This document shows, piece after piece, positions 43,510-54,800 of a DNA stretch of 64,000 nt; the stretch's first letter is position 1; every line of letters starts with the position of its first letter. The notes beneath the pieces are model-generated. The model saw only the letters and a program-made list of their open reading frames with translations, had not been told where the DNA came from and did not search any database. The DNA lies in the NCBI GenBank assembly GCA_936435175.1, contig OW386554.1, forward strand, positions 32,130,944 through 32,194,943, in the 5' to 3' direction. A program made the translations under genes and the position numbers. Origin of the DNA: Glyphotaelius pellucidus. Lineage: Eukaryota; Arthropoda; Insecta; Trichoptera; Limnephilidae.

Positions 43510-43756
43510 TTCTGTCAAACGTCAAACGAAAGTATAAGCGCCTCCGTACATGGAGCTACTTACAAACTATTCGAGCCTGATGCGCGTAGCACGCGCACCG
43601 CTCGTGGGTACCCGCCATACAATTTTGCTGGTGTTCGTACACGGCGCTGCGCGACGGATGTCAGGTTGAAGTCGGTAGCGCGCTAACGACGGTGCTGGTA
43701 GCGCGCTACGCGTTGTAGCATTCGTGTCTGCTACTTTCGTTTGACGTTTGACAGAA

Positions 43757-43873
43757 ATGGCGTCTGAACATGAAAGTAATGTTAGATTTGTTCTGGAAGT
43801 GAATAAAAATGCGTGTTTACATAACTTTACATTACCAGAATACGCAAGAAAGGATTTAGTGAAGAAGGCATAG
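43757..43873 (+). pseudogene. MADF-domain N-terminal fragment ending in a nonsense codon
   Basis: 38 codons from ATG at 43757: MASEHESNVRFVLEVNKNAC then LHNFTLPEYARKDLVKKA, stop TAG at 43871-43873, followed in frame by INVGKKV. The pattern (FVLEV..NACLHN..LPEYARKDLVKKA-W) is the start of a MADF DNA-binding domain, with the usual Trp codon TGG read as TAG. MADF/Myb-like partners are typical of PIF/Harbinger elements. Confidence 0.6.
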
Positions 43874-44980
43874 ATTAATGTTGGAAAAAAAGTCATTTGA
43901 CATCGTTCGACATCGTGTTAACTCCTCGGCTGCACGTGAAAAATGATCAAGTTCAGTATAATTCGGGTAGCGCCGTGTACGGAAACCAGCTTTAAAAAGT
44001 AGTACATCTGCAGGGTACTTGTGGTTGTGTCACAATCACGTAGTTTGTAAGTATCTCCATGAACGGAGGGCCGTAGACACGAATGCTGCAACGCGTAGCG
44101 CGCTACCAGCACCGTCGTTAGCGCGCTACCGACTTCAACCTGACATCCGTCGCGTAGCGCCGTGTACGAACACCAGCAAAATTGTATGGCGGGTACCCAC
44201 GAGCGGTGTGCGTGCTACGCGCATCAGGCTCGAATAGTTTGTAAGTAGCTCCATGTACGGAGGCGCTATATCTCCGTCAGTTTTTTGAATTTCTTTAAAA
44301 CGTTTGGTGAGAGCATTCTTAACAAATGCATCTTTCAAAAAATTAAATTTAAAAAAATACAACATTTTTTTACAGTGTCCTGGTGCCTTAAAGCCTTGTT
44401 TAGGATTTGATCAAGGGAACATGCCACGCCCCGTTAATCCGCTACTGGGTATTTTGAAACATTTCCAATACTTAATAAAGCAAAGCATACTTAAAAACAT
44501 ATATTGATTTTTAAATATATAGATTATTTACCCATAAGTTTATTAATTTATTATATGATAAAATATTTTTAAAATGTTGGAATAATACGTATAAATAGAA
44601 TTTTAAGTGTATATTATATGTTTAACTATTTTATTATGTATAAACATGGGTACATATTTCGCCATGTTTAGCAAAATACGTAATAGAATAATATTATTAA
44701 TTATTCTATTATTATAAATAATACTTATCAAATATCGCATATTAAATTTATCTACCACATCTTATTAAATATATCCACCACATTTTTATTTAATAAAAAA
44801 ATTATATGTTAGCCCAGTCGATTTGGATAAAAATCGGCCCTAACTAAAACAATTTAGAGAAAGCTGATTTTTTTCAGGCGACTAGTACCTATCTCAGGAA
44901 AAAATTTCACACAAGTCCCCACTTCTCCTCTACTTGCTTCCCTTGTCTTTTCATTGTCTTTACTTTTTAAGATTAAGCCA

Positions 44981-45598
44981 TGCGTAATAATTGAAAATCA
45001 TACAAAATCATGTATTTTTGTTTTGAAAATTTGATGGCTTAGAAGTATTATAGATGCTTCAATTAAATACTGCGTGTAGAACATATCTTGGCCCTTAAAA
45101 ATATCGGTCATTTTTTTATAAATTTTTTAATAAACCTAGAAAAAATAAAGTATTAGGTCTATAAAAAAACACTTTCAAGTGCAAACTCTCCCACTTATAA
45201 ATTTTATTGTTTACTGTTTGTAGCAAATTTAGTTTCTATTATGATAATCGCAAAAAATTACATTTACGCCCGATATTCACAAAATAAAATAAAATATGCA
45301 TATTCGAGTTGTTATTTCACAATACGGCCGGCAGTCGACGAATTTGGATTTTCAAAATGAGCCTTATGTCGTCTACCTAAGGACTAATGGCTTGCCACAC
45401 CCCACTTTCTTTCAGTACTGCCCCGGGCGGAGCGGGGAACAGACGTATAGACTCCACGTCGCTTGGTTCCGTGAAATCAATTTTAAATTTGCGTTTTATT
45501 AGTATAATCAATGCGTTGAAAAGGATTTAATGTTTTTTACAGGCCTTTACGAAATCAACCTGTAAAAAAAAACTCAAATACCTTTTCCAACCTTTCCA
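44981..45598 (+). repeat. Dispersed repeat D, copy 1
   Basis: Matches 48869-49510 in the same orientation over its whole length: AAGTATTATAGATGCTTCAA, TCTTGGCCCTTAAAAATATC, AAGTATTAGGTCTATAAAAA, GTCGCTTGGTTCCGTGAAAT, TTACGAAATCAACCT. No coding capacity. Confidence 0.75.
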
Positions 45599-46019
45599 AA
45601 AGCTTTTTCTCAAGTATTTTTAAACTCCTCCCACAAAGGGGCGTGAATTCCGATTTCGATTTTTCCCTGGACTATTGGATCACCTTAATCTATGTGATAT
45701 ATTATTTTCTTTTCCTCCAACTAGATTATAAACTTATATCACTACCCTTCCCGCTTTTCTACCCTCAACTCCTGCGGTGATCTTTTTATTATTACCTTCT
45801 GTTTTTTTTTTTTTATGTACGTGCTCCTAGGGAAAATATAAAAAAATGAAGAAAGGAAAGGGAAATAAATACATTCGGGTATCAACCATTTTCGAAAATA
45901 TGACATGAACTAAAATTGTGAATTTGACTGGCCTAAAACAGGATCCATTCATAGTTGGCTAGTCAAAGTTTCCGAAAATGTTGTATTGTATATTGTGAGA
46001 AAAAAAAAATAAATAAAAA

Positions 46020-46290
46020 AAAATCGTTAGGTATGCTCCGAAAATTATTAAAAACACGTTTTTTCAGTTATTTTACAAGTTATATGTATGAAAAATTTCA
46101 CAGTGTTTCTTTAAATGCCGTTTTAGACAACCCCCACGAAATTTTTGCTTTATTTAAACGAGTCGTGTTTTATTAAACATTTTTACAATTTTCACTTATA
46201 TTGTAGATTTTAACATAAGCGCGCTCTCTCTAACATTCGTATTTACATATCTCTCCGTCTTCTTCTTTTTGGAACAAAGGAAACTATGCA
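46020..46290 (+). repeat. R1 repeat, partial copy
   Basis: GGTATGCTCCGAAAATTATT, TTTTAGACAACCCCCACGA, AAGCGCGCTCTCTCTAACAT. 5' part missing relative to 46548-46960. Confidence 0.6.
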
Positions 46291-46547
46291 TATGCCTATG
46301 CATGCTGTCACACGATGTCATGGCCAAAGGTCATGTCACCTTTTCAGTGTATGGGGTCGGAAAATGAAAGCTGGTAAATCTAATGACAACACAGACAGAT
46401 TTGAAATTTAATTCAGACATTTATTTGCTGGAAAGCACATGCTCTTGCAAAGTTCGTAAGAATTATCAAATTATCAGAATCTTGATGAAGCTAAATATTT
46501 AAAAGTTAAGCAATTAAAAATCAAGATGCCTCTTAAGGGTCCACTAT

Positions 46548-46960
46548 TCGAATTTCGCCCGATTTCTTACATATCTCCCTTAAACATTTGAAGTTTTTAA
46601 GCTCTTAAAAAATATATGTTATTTTTGAAGATAATATCTAGATACGTTCCACGCCGAAACGCAAATTATATGAAATTTCCTCGATAGAAAAAAATCGCCA
46701 AGTATGCTCCGAAAATTATTTAAAACAAGTCTATTTCTATTATTTTACAAGTTATATTTGTGAAAAAATTCACAATGTTTCTTTAAATGATACTTAAGAT
46801 AACGTTCCACGAGATTTTTGCTCTATTTTAAACGAGTCATGTTTTATTAAGCTTTTTCGCAATTTTTGCTGCGATTTCATCACTTAAAATATTAGCGCGC
46901 TCTGTCCAACATTCGTAATTACACATCTCTCCATCTTCTTCTTTTTCAGCCGAGTAGCGC
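46548..46960 (+). repeat. R1 repeat, near-complete copy
   Basis: From CCGATTTCTTACATATCTCC to CATCTCTCCATCTTCTTCTT. It pairs as an inverted repeat with 47815-48125 inside the neighbouring hAT element, which identifies R1 as hAT-related sequence. Confidence 0.65.
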
Positions 46961-47241
46961 CGCCTTTAATCTAAAGCTGATTTGGCGAGACTTCCGCCAA
47001 CAAAGAACGCGGCCCGCCAGCATCTCAAAAAGACGAACCTCCAAATTCAAACGTGAATTTGAATTTCCCTCAATTTCAAATTAATAAAACCTGCAAAAAT
47101 TCAGCTTTCCCCTAATTTGTTCCAGTTCCATTGACTGGGCTAATATTTAGAATACTTTTTTAAAAATATATTTTTATAAATTATCATGTAAGACGGTACA
47201 ATTTACAAACACACCATTTAACAAAAAAAAGTAAGTCATTA

Positions 47242-48217
47242 CAGTGGCGGACTAAGGGGGTGGGCGGCCCGCCCCGGGATATACGACAACACTGAGCGAG
47301 TTTACTAACAGATAGTGAATTTCCCAGATAGTAGTAGCTTGTAAACTCGCTCAATGTCATCGAGGCTTTAGATGTCGAAATTCCCCTACTTGGTGCCATT
47401 GACACTGGATTTTCGAGCAGTTTAAGAATTGGTGCATGCAAATCGGATGTATAGTTTGTTTAATATGTTGTCAACCAGGTTGAAAAACGTGTTAAAAAGT
47501 TTAGAGAAAAACGCATTCAAAGTTTTGCTGAAGGATAATCCAACAAACTGTTTCAAACGGTTTCACATAAAATGCTGTATCTCCGCCAATTTTCCGATTT
47601 TTAAAAAAAATATTTGGTGAGAGCATTCTTAACAAGTGCATCTTTTAGAAAATGAAATATTTTTTTGTTTTTGTTTTCAGTATCCTGGTGCCTTAAAGTC
47701 TTGTTTAGGATTTGATCAAGGGAACATGGAGGCGTTTGCCCCCCCCCCCCCAGGACCAGAGGCCCGTGTGAACTAAATAAAAAGCTTGTAAAATTACATC
47801 AACTTCTTATTAAGAATGTTGGACAGAGCGCGCTAATATTTTACGTGATAAAATTGAAGCGAAAAATACGAAAAAGCTTAATAAAACATGACTCGTTTAA
47901 AATAGAGCAAAAATCTCGTGGAACATTGTGAATTTTTTCACAAATATAACTTGTAAAATAATAGAAATAAACTTGTTTTAAATTAAAAAAAAGTGTTTAT
48001 CTGCGTTTCGGCGTGGTACGTATCTAGATATTATCTTCAAAAATAACATATATTTTTTTAAGAGCTTAAAAACTTCAAATGCTTAAGGGAGATATTACGT
48101 AAGAAATCGGTCGAAATTCGGATATCGGCGGCTAAACTAGGGGGGGGGGGGGGGGGGGGGGGGGGGTCTCATTCGGCTTTGCCGCCCCGGGCCTCTGACG
48201 GGCTTAGTCCGCCACTG
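47242..48217 (+). mobile_element. Non-autonomous hAT element, 976 bp, perfect TSD
   Basis: TIRs CAGTGGCGGACTAAG and CTTAGTCCGCCACTG are perfect complements. They are flanked by AGTCATTA at 47234-47241 and 48218-48225 (8 bp, the hAT size). The interior has an antisense R1 copy (47815-48125), a C13 run at about 47739-47751 and a G27 run at 48140-48166. No transposase frame. Confidence 0.9.
48140..48166 (+). repeat. Run of 27 consecutive G
   Basis: Mononucleotide tract near the right end of the hAT element. Such a run is unstable and able to form G-quadruplexes; its exact length is the least reliable base call in the window. Confidence 0.9.
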
Positions 48218-48673
48218 AGTCATTAAGAAAATAATATCAGCCAGCACACAAGGCCGGCATTTCAAGGGTTCATTAAATGGTTTGATAAAAATTCAAATTA
48301 AAACAGATTCATTACAGGTGATAGCAAAATGATAACAAAAAAATCACATCTCTTGTATTTTGCAATCTTGATAGATAATAATGTTATTATAGGTTTTTCC
48401 ACCAGTTAAATGATAATACAAAACAGCAGAGACTCGATCTGATGATTATTTTAATGGATGCGTTTTGCAGGTGTTTCAACAAAAAAAAAATTAAATACAT
48501 TTTAAATGAAGAATTTTTTTCTGATTATTGACAATTTCTTAATTACTTTAAACTTTAAACATTTTTCCAGATTTTGTTTGTGTTTCCCGCTAAAATAAAT
48601 AAAGCCCAAGGTACAGCAGACAAGGGCGTATGTAATACGGGAAAACATTAAAAAGACTAACTTGTATCCGATA

Positions 48674-48818
48674 CAGGGGCGTAGCTACCGCCGTATCAGC
48701 CGTATCAATGATACGGGACCCCCGGGTTTTGGTTTCTTTTGTGAGAAATCTTTACCCTTCATTTGGGCCCACCAACTAATTTTGAAACAGGGCCCCTCCT
48801 AGGCACGCTGCGCCACTG
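48674..48818 (+). mobile_element. 145-bp hAT-type MITE, second copy
   Basis: CAGGGGCGTAGCTACCGCCG ... GCGCCACTG, flanked by ATCCGATA (48666-48673) and ATCCGATC (48819-48826), 7 of 8 bases equal. Same family and length as 32044-32188. Confidence 0.8.
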
Positions 48819-48868
48819 ATCCGATCCTAATATCACAAAAAATGATCATTTAATTGATTGAAGACATG

Positions 48869-49510
48869 CGAAATAATGCAAAATCTTACAAAATCTGTGT
48901 TTTTGTTTTGAAAATTTGATCGCTTAGAAGTATTATAGACGCTTCAATTAAATACTGCTTGTAGAACACATCTTGGCCCTTAAAAATATCGGTTATTTTT
49001 TTGTAAGTCTAATAAGCCTAGAAAAAATAAAGTATTAGGTCTATAAAAAAACACTTTCAAGCGAAAACTCTTCTACTTATAAACTCCTTTTCGGATATGG
49101 TTTTATTGTTTAATGTGGCAAATTCGGTTTCTTTTATAACAATCGCAAAAAAAGATATTTTTGTTTCAACGAACATCACAAAATAAAATAAAATATGCTT
49201 TTTCTCGTTGTTATTTTGGACATCAATCAATACGGCCCGCACTCTACGAATTTGGATTTTTAAAGTGAACCTTATGCCATCGGCACAAGAACCATGCACT
49301 TGGCAAAGCCATTTCGTATCAGTTACGCCCCGCCTGCGAAGGGCAATAGACGTCCTAGACTCCGCGTCGCTTGGTTCCGTGAAATCAATTTTAAATTTCC
49401 TTGTTATTACAATAAACAATGCGTAAAAAAGGATTTAATGTTTTTTACAGGCCGTTACGAAATCAACCTATAAAAAAAATTTCTCAAGTACCCTTTCCAA
49501 CCTATCTCCC
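48869..49510 (+). repeat. Dispersed repeat D, copy 2
   Basis: Direct copy of 44981-45598, separated by about 3.9 kb. The 120-codon minus-strand frame over it has no counterpart in copy 1 and no known motif. Confidence 0.72.
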
Positions 49511-49961
49511 GCGCTTCATCTTACCTTACTTCTACGGGCGCCAATAGAAATATCTATATCGATCACGGAAATTTTAAATGCTGTAAAGAACAAAATGTTA
49601 AGTGTTCAGGAGAGCGAAAAGAAAGATTTTTAGTTTTTCAAAATTCATATCTCTTGTTTTTGTAGGCCTACTTTTTTGAATTTTTCATTATAAAGATCAG
49701 ATTGTTGATCAGATCCTCCAGAATACTTAACATATTTTGTAAATTTCTTTAACGGCCATATTTCAGAAAAAAAATCCTCTTAAAACGCATGTCTTAAAAG
49801 ATGCACTTATTTTCGAGAAAAATTAAAAAAAAACATATTCAAGTAATTTTAGGATTTATTTTCCTTTACGGCCTACCAAATTTCCGCTATCGACATGGAA
49901 TGAAGCGCTCTCAGTAGGTGTAGGTATTCCTCGCGGTTCCATGGCTGTTGATACCCCGACA

Positions 49962-51055
49962 GTTGCCCCCCGGCGTACTTATATACAATATGCAGTCGGT
50001 TTAGGGAAAATACGGTATAGGTACCTATATCCATCCATACTAATATTATAAATGCGAAACTGCTCGAGTTCGTTTATGACCTTTTCACGCATAACACAAT
50101 ATAAAGACTTTAATAATTCTTTCACCAATATAAAGCTAAATTATATGCGCAGACTACAGGTTGTATATGATGGTAAGCTCTGGCGTTATGAAATTATAAA
50201 TATTAATATATTATATTTGTTATACGATTTCTGTCGCTAACAAAAGCGAGTTTTTGCTAATGTCAGAAAAAAATCTTTTCTATGGAAACAATGTTGATAT
50301 ATTTTTGGGCTCTATGCTGGTAGGTACTCAGTCAACTGGTCAGCTACTACTGCAGAAAATTCAAATATTAGAATTCTTTTTTTTTTTTGGACAAGCTTGG
50401 ATTAAATGTCAGATTTGAGTTCCTATATTAAAAATATAATTCGTAACGATTATAAAGACTGAATGATAAATAGTGTAATTTTTTAATTATAATAACAAAC
50501 TTCCAAATATTTAATTAAAAATAAACATCCGAAATTTTTGTGAGCGCATAAATTCCGAACGAATTAAAAAAATTGGATAATTCTTTTTTTCTTTGAGCTA
50601 TAGCTTTATGAAATTTAGGTGGCAGGCGAGATGTTTGAAAACTGAATGTAAGGGAATGAATGTATGGAATGCGGGAGGGGGTGGGGGTGAGGAGAAGGGG
50701 GGATAATTGATAAGTTCAACCGCTACAGTAATTTCCCGTAATACCATGCGAGCGAAGCCGCGGGGAAAAGCTAGTACAAAATATAACTAAGTGACTAACA
50801 AAGTATACCTATATATTTTCATTCAAATGCATCAAGGAAATTCTACTTGTCTGTAAACCGTGTACACTAGCGCGTAAGTACAAAAAATCGATACTGTGTG
50901 TAAATTCGTCTGGTATTCGTACCAACTTTTTATTAAGTGTATTTTTAAGTCAATTTTACGTTTAAAGTTGGTAAATAATGCACAAAAAATTATAATTTTA
51001 TAGTAAACATCATTTCGGGGGCCAATTGTCGGCGGATCAACTGTCGTGTCACCAT
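49962..51055 (-). mobile_element. MITE family Y, copy 2, split by a Helitron
   Basis: The minus strand aligns with 13888-14240 in two parts: 49962-50030 (CTTATATACAATATGCAGTC, GTTTAGGGAAAATACGG) and 50775-51055 (AATATAACTAAGTGAC, TGTCGGCGGATCAACTGTC). The gap is the insert at 50034-50774. Confidence 0.68.
50034..50774 (+). mobile_element. Non-autonomous Helitron, about 741 bp
   Basis: Starts TCCATACTAATATTATAAAT after an A and ends GCGGGGAAAAGCTAG before a T, the A|TC...CTAG|T rule. A 3' hairpin TTTCCCG / CGGGGAAA lies about 10 bases before CTAG. No TSD and no TIRs. Typical of Helitrons abundant in lepidopteran and other insect genomes. Confidence 0.75.
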
Positions 51056-51059
51056 TCCT

Positions 51060-52370
51060 TGCCGACCCATGGAGTGGTCATGAATTTCCCAATCAAACAT
51101 TGTAAGACCGGTTACAGGTGGTTCATGTGGTCTCATTTTATGAACAAAGTCCTAAAATAAAAATTATCAGTTATTGTTGCCACAATGGGGGTGATAAGAT
51201 CGCAAAATATTATTAAGAATTTTAAATAAGTACCTACGTACAAAAGAATTTGGTAGGTACAATAATGTTTGGTATTGGTTCCAAAATCCAGAGTTTAAAA
51301 ACTTGAAAAAATTGCAACGCATTAAATAATTTTTTTTTTAAGCTAGCGACAGATACCACTAATTCTAAGATCTAATCAGATTAAACAATACATTAAATCA
51401 AAACATTTCGACGTTATCTGTTAAGCTGTGCAATGTCATCAATGTAATCTCACGAAACTTCACATCATCATCATCATCAGTTTAAAGTGGAAGATCGTGC
51501 GTACATGACCGGTTGGTTTAATATCATTGTTTTAGCGATTATTTAAACACAATAATTAACTAACTCGCCACCCGGTCAGGCGATGTTGTGACGTAGGGAT
51601 AGGGTTGTAAGAAGTCGAATTGGGTTGTTTTGTTGTTGAAGAGGCCTGGATAAATCGATAACGCCGCGCCAGCCCATGATAGAAACGAGTCCTGAAAAAA
51701 TACTTTTCAAGATTCCTCACGCTGAGATAAACTCTAAATAGCTCTTCAATACTTTCGCAGATTAGGTATATCGCAGTGATTTATAGAGTTAGATATCTAA
51801 GTACTGAATTACCTGTAACTTTTCATTTTAGATGTTCAAGTGGGGAACCAGTCAGTTTTTCCCATGGTTCTTAGAAAATGTATCGAGTTGTTACTTCCTT
51901 GAATTCATTTATGTCAGCCGTAAGTGCCATATTTATTTTTTCATCAATAACTTCTTCCAGACACAATGCACGTGAGCCATTCTCAACTAGAAAGTAAGTT
52001 TTAATTGTTTAGAAAAATTATGAAGTTAAATTGCGGTTTTTTCAACGTTTGCGGTTTGTGTATTTCTAATGATATTTAATTTATTTTAAATTTTTAAGAA
52101 AAAAAACAACACACGACGTAAAAGACTTACTTATTTTTCTAGTAATATTTCGAGAAAAATGACAAATTTAACTCATTTTTGGATTTATTGTCCTTTGCAG
52201 TATTTCAAATTTCCGTGATCGAAAATTCGTCAATTGCTTAAAATGGTTTGCCAGATAAATAAATCTGTTTAGATATTATCTGTCTATGAATTAAAAGTCA
52301 TTAACCGATATAATTATTGTTTGGTTGAAAGGGAAACATTATTTTAGGAACTAGGACAAATGTTCAACTC
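51060..52370. other. Gene-free stretch, nothing recognised
   Basis: No exon-like frame, TIR pair or retroelement motif seen. A short CATCATCATCATCA run occurs near 51464. AT-rich spacer. Confidence 0.4.
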
Positions 52371-52379
52371 TTTTGAGGA

Positions 52380-52985
52380 TTAGAGCTACTTTTTACTTTA
52401 ATCTTCATGTGGCTCAGCTTCCAACAAGAATCTCATAAGATTTTTTTGCTGATATTTCTGAAGTGAAAACTTCTTTAGCATCGTTGTGATTTGAAACTCT
52501 ATGAGTTACATACATCTATAGGATTTAGCATGCGAGAGAATGAGATAGCAATAAAATATTAATTTAATTTACGGGTAGGTACTCGGTTCCAATATAATAC
52601 GATAATTCCACAGTCTCACGCAATTCTCCTTCGGTGTAGTGGTAAAAAGCACCTGACAAACCTTTGCAAACATTTAGCCGACCAAGGATCGAATCCTACG
52701 AAATCAAAAAAATAAAATATTTTTATTTTTGTAAAATCAATATCCAATCTTCAAACCACTCCAGAATGAACAGGCAAAAGAAAACACAAAAGAAAGCGAC
52801 ATCTAGCGAAACCACAAATACAAAAAGATGACCAAATGTATAGGAAAAGGTGCACTGGGATTCGATGACAAAAATATGGAAAAAAATCATCCTTCACATT
52901 GATAAAAAAAGTGCTTCATTCCCCACTCATGTCTAATTTTCTGACGGTTTTGATTCTACCGCGTGTGAATTGCACTCTTACATTT
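52380..52985 (-). repeat. Dispersed repeat, inverted copy of 22032-22565
   Basis: GAGAGAATGAGATAGCAATA, GGTACTCGGTTCCAATATAA, AGCGACATCTAGCG and CACTCATGTCTAATTTTCTG are the complements of landmarks in the other copy. The insert at about 52603-52790 is absent there. Confidence 0.6.
52605..52760 (+). mobile_element. tRNA-derived SINE S3
   Basis: tRNA-like head CTCCTTCGGTGTAGTGGTAA at 52627 with B box GGATCGAATCC (52686-52696), followed by an A/T-rich tail. The anticodon stem is not convincing, so it is a SINE head, not a working tRNA. Boundaries supported by the empty copy at 22.2 kb. Confidence 0.6.
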
Positions 52986-53262
52986 TTATGAAAGCAGAGA
53001 CAGTTTATGAATAATTTTGGTAAGCACTTAGGCCGTAAGCCCATTGTGCTATCTCCTATTTTACCTCATTCCTTTAGCATAACCCGATTACAAATCATTC
53101 CTTTAGCAATAACCCAGTCCCTTCTATAAACTTCACCACGGTTGTCATTGGGTATGTGGCTATGTCTTCTGGTTCCACAATGTGTCTTCCCAGTTCCCCT
53201 TCCTAGTCCCCATCAGGGCGGGACATTGGCACCGTAGGTAAATTGTAGTCTATTCCTCCTTT

Positions 53263-53990
53263 TCACATTTCCTGCATCTGTTCCCACTCCTTTAGTAGTC
53301 CTACCAGTTCCCTCAGTGGGTTTCTGTCCATACGAGTAGATGCCTGGTTCATCTGGGGTCTGGTCCTTTTTTGAGTACTTTGGATTGCCTCATTCCGGGT
53401 GTTCTCTCTCATTCCTTTCAGGGCTGGGATTTGACCCACCTCCCAAAATGTAATTTTGTTTTGCAAGCTGCTACTCCTACAGCCGGTTCGGAACCCTCGA
53501 GTGGTGCTTTCGCCCGCCCTTGCTAATTCGTCAACCCTCAATACCTTTATGTCCCGGTACCCAGATCAGGGTTATTTTATTCATGGTAGCAAGTTCTTTA
53601 AGAATAGTTCTACATTCCATCTGGAGTCTGGAGTCGCATCTGTTATTTTCCAGTGCCATTAGGGCTGCTTGGCTATCAAAACATACATTCTTATTCCTGT
53701 ACCCGATACGTACATTCCCCTGTGAGCAGGCCAAGATGGCTTCCATCTCAGCTTGAAACACAGTGTAGTGTGTTCCTAAAGGTATACTGACCCTCAAGAG
53801 GGTGATGAGATGATCTCTGCAGACAGATCACGGCCCCTATTACTTCCTCCATCTTGGAACCATCTGTGAACCAAATTAGTTCCTGTTTGGAGGTTGAACC
53901 TGGAGCAGGGTCCCGTTCCTCCCTTGTAGGATATCACACCAAACTTTTGTCTGAAGAAGTATTCCCTTTTTGCCACCCTGATTCATTCCA
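53263..53990 (-). pseudogene. RNase H domain of a non-LTR retrotransposon, frameshifted
   Basis: Minus strand: LIWFTDGSKMEEVIGAVICL (first catalytic Asp), stop after HCVSS, then one-frame shift to FQAEMEAILACSQGN (Glu), NKNVCFDSQAALMALENN (Asp), ITLIWVPGHKGIEG, and in a third frame RVDELARAGES. Matches the C-terminal RNase H of Jockey/I-group elements. Frame breaks make it inactive. Confidence 0.8.
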
Positions 53991-54087
53991 GCTTGCAGAT
54001 TAATTATCCTCAGCCTTGTTCCGATCTCCGCATGACTGTTTTTGGGCAACTCACCTCTCCATTGACCTTTGCATTATAACCTGTAGG

Positions 54088-54800
54088 CAGGGCTGGGCAA
54101 AACACATGCTTTGCTGTAATTAAAATACAAATTACAAAATACTTTTTCGCATGTATTTAAAACACGAAATACAAAATACTTTCACATTGTGTATTTGAAA
54201 TACAAAATACAGTATTTTAACCATTTTTTTTTCAAATACAAAATACAAACGACAAGATACATTTGCTTTTGGTAGAACCTTTGGTTGCAATAAATTGTCG
54301 TAACTGCCCTTATCTAAGGGTGCGTTTTCATAGAAGCAAAGCTGAGCAGAGTGATACAGAGACATGCAAAAATTGACCAATCATATTGCTCAGAAGACAC
54401 ATCTCATCTCCGCTCCACTTGTAAAGTTTTGTGGTTTCGACAGAATTTGATCATCCATTATCAATTACCAATTAACTCATGTCTTCATGAATAAATACCG
54501 CGAAACAATGAAAATGACAATTGACAAAATACTTGCTTTGACGTGCAGTGTTGCCAACTCTAAATATTATCATATATTGCTCTGGATTCTAGCATTTTAG
54601 TTTATGTATTTTATTATTTTTCATGATTTTTATTAAAATCGCTAAATGTATTTGAAAATGTATTTTGAAGCCATAAGTATTTGAAATACAAATTACAAAA
54701 TACCCCAGCATCAGGTAATTGAAATACCAATTACAAGATACATTTTTAGGAAGTAATTGAAATACAAATACAAAATACGTATATGTATTTCAAATTTACA
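54088..54800 (+). mobile_element. hAT-like element rich in ATTTGTATTT strings, right end lost
   Basis: Left end CAGGGCTGGGCAAAACAC; the interior is made of degenerate AATACAAATTACAAAATAC units from both ends, a composition common in hAT MITEs of insects. The expected complementary right end is not visible; the sequence stops near AAACACAGGCC. Confidence 0.55.

Larger units (their letters stand above)
43194..44266. mobile_element. PIF/Harbinger-like element inserted into itself (A-B-A'-B')
   Basis: A = 43194-43534 and A' = 43732-44072 (341 bp each, inverted); B = 43538-43729 and B' = 44075-44266 (192 bp each, inverted). A starts GGCCCTCCGTTCATGGAG and B starts GCGCCTCCGTACATGGAG, i.e. both begin with the same terminal motif. 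The whole is flanked by TAT (43191-43193, 44267-44269), and the 47.5-kb hAT copy gives the empty site. Layout equals element A+B' with its reverse complement placed at the A/B' junction. Confidence 0.8.
43030..44447 (+). mobile_element. Older hAT copy, host of the 43194-44266 insertion
   Basis: 43030-43193 and 44267-44447 match the continuous interior of the hAT element at 47242-48217 (about 47402-47745): CACTGGATTTTCGA, TTTCAAACGGTTTCA, GGTGAGAGCATTCTTAACAA, AGGATTTGATCAAGGGAACA. The right end GTTAATCCGCTACTG is the decayed hAT terminus. The left end is truncated. Confidence 0.72.

Noticed and set aside
52627..52702. Functional tRNA gene
   Set aside because: A and B boxes exist but the acceptor and anticodon stems do not pair well and an A/T tail follows; a SINE head fits better.
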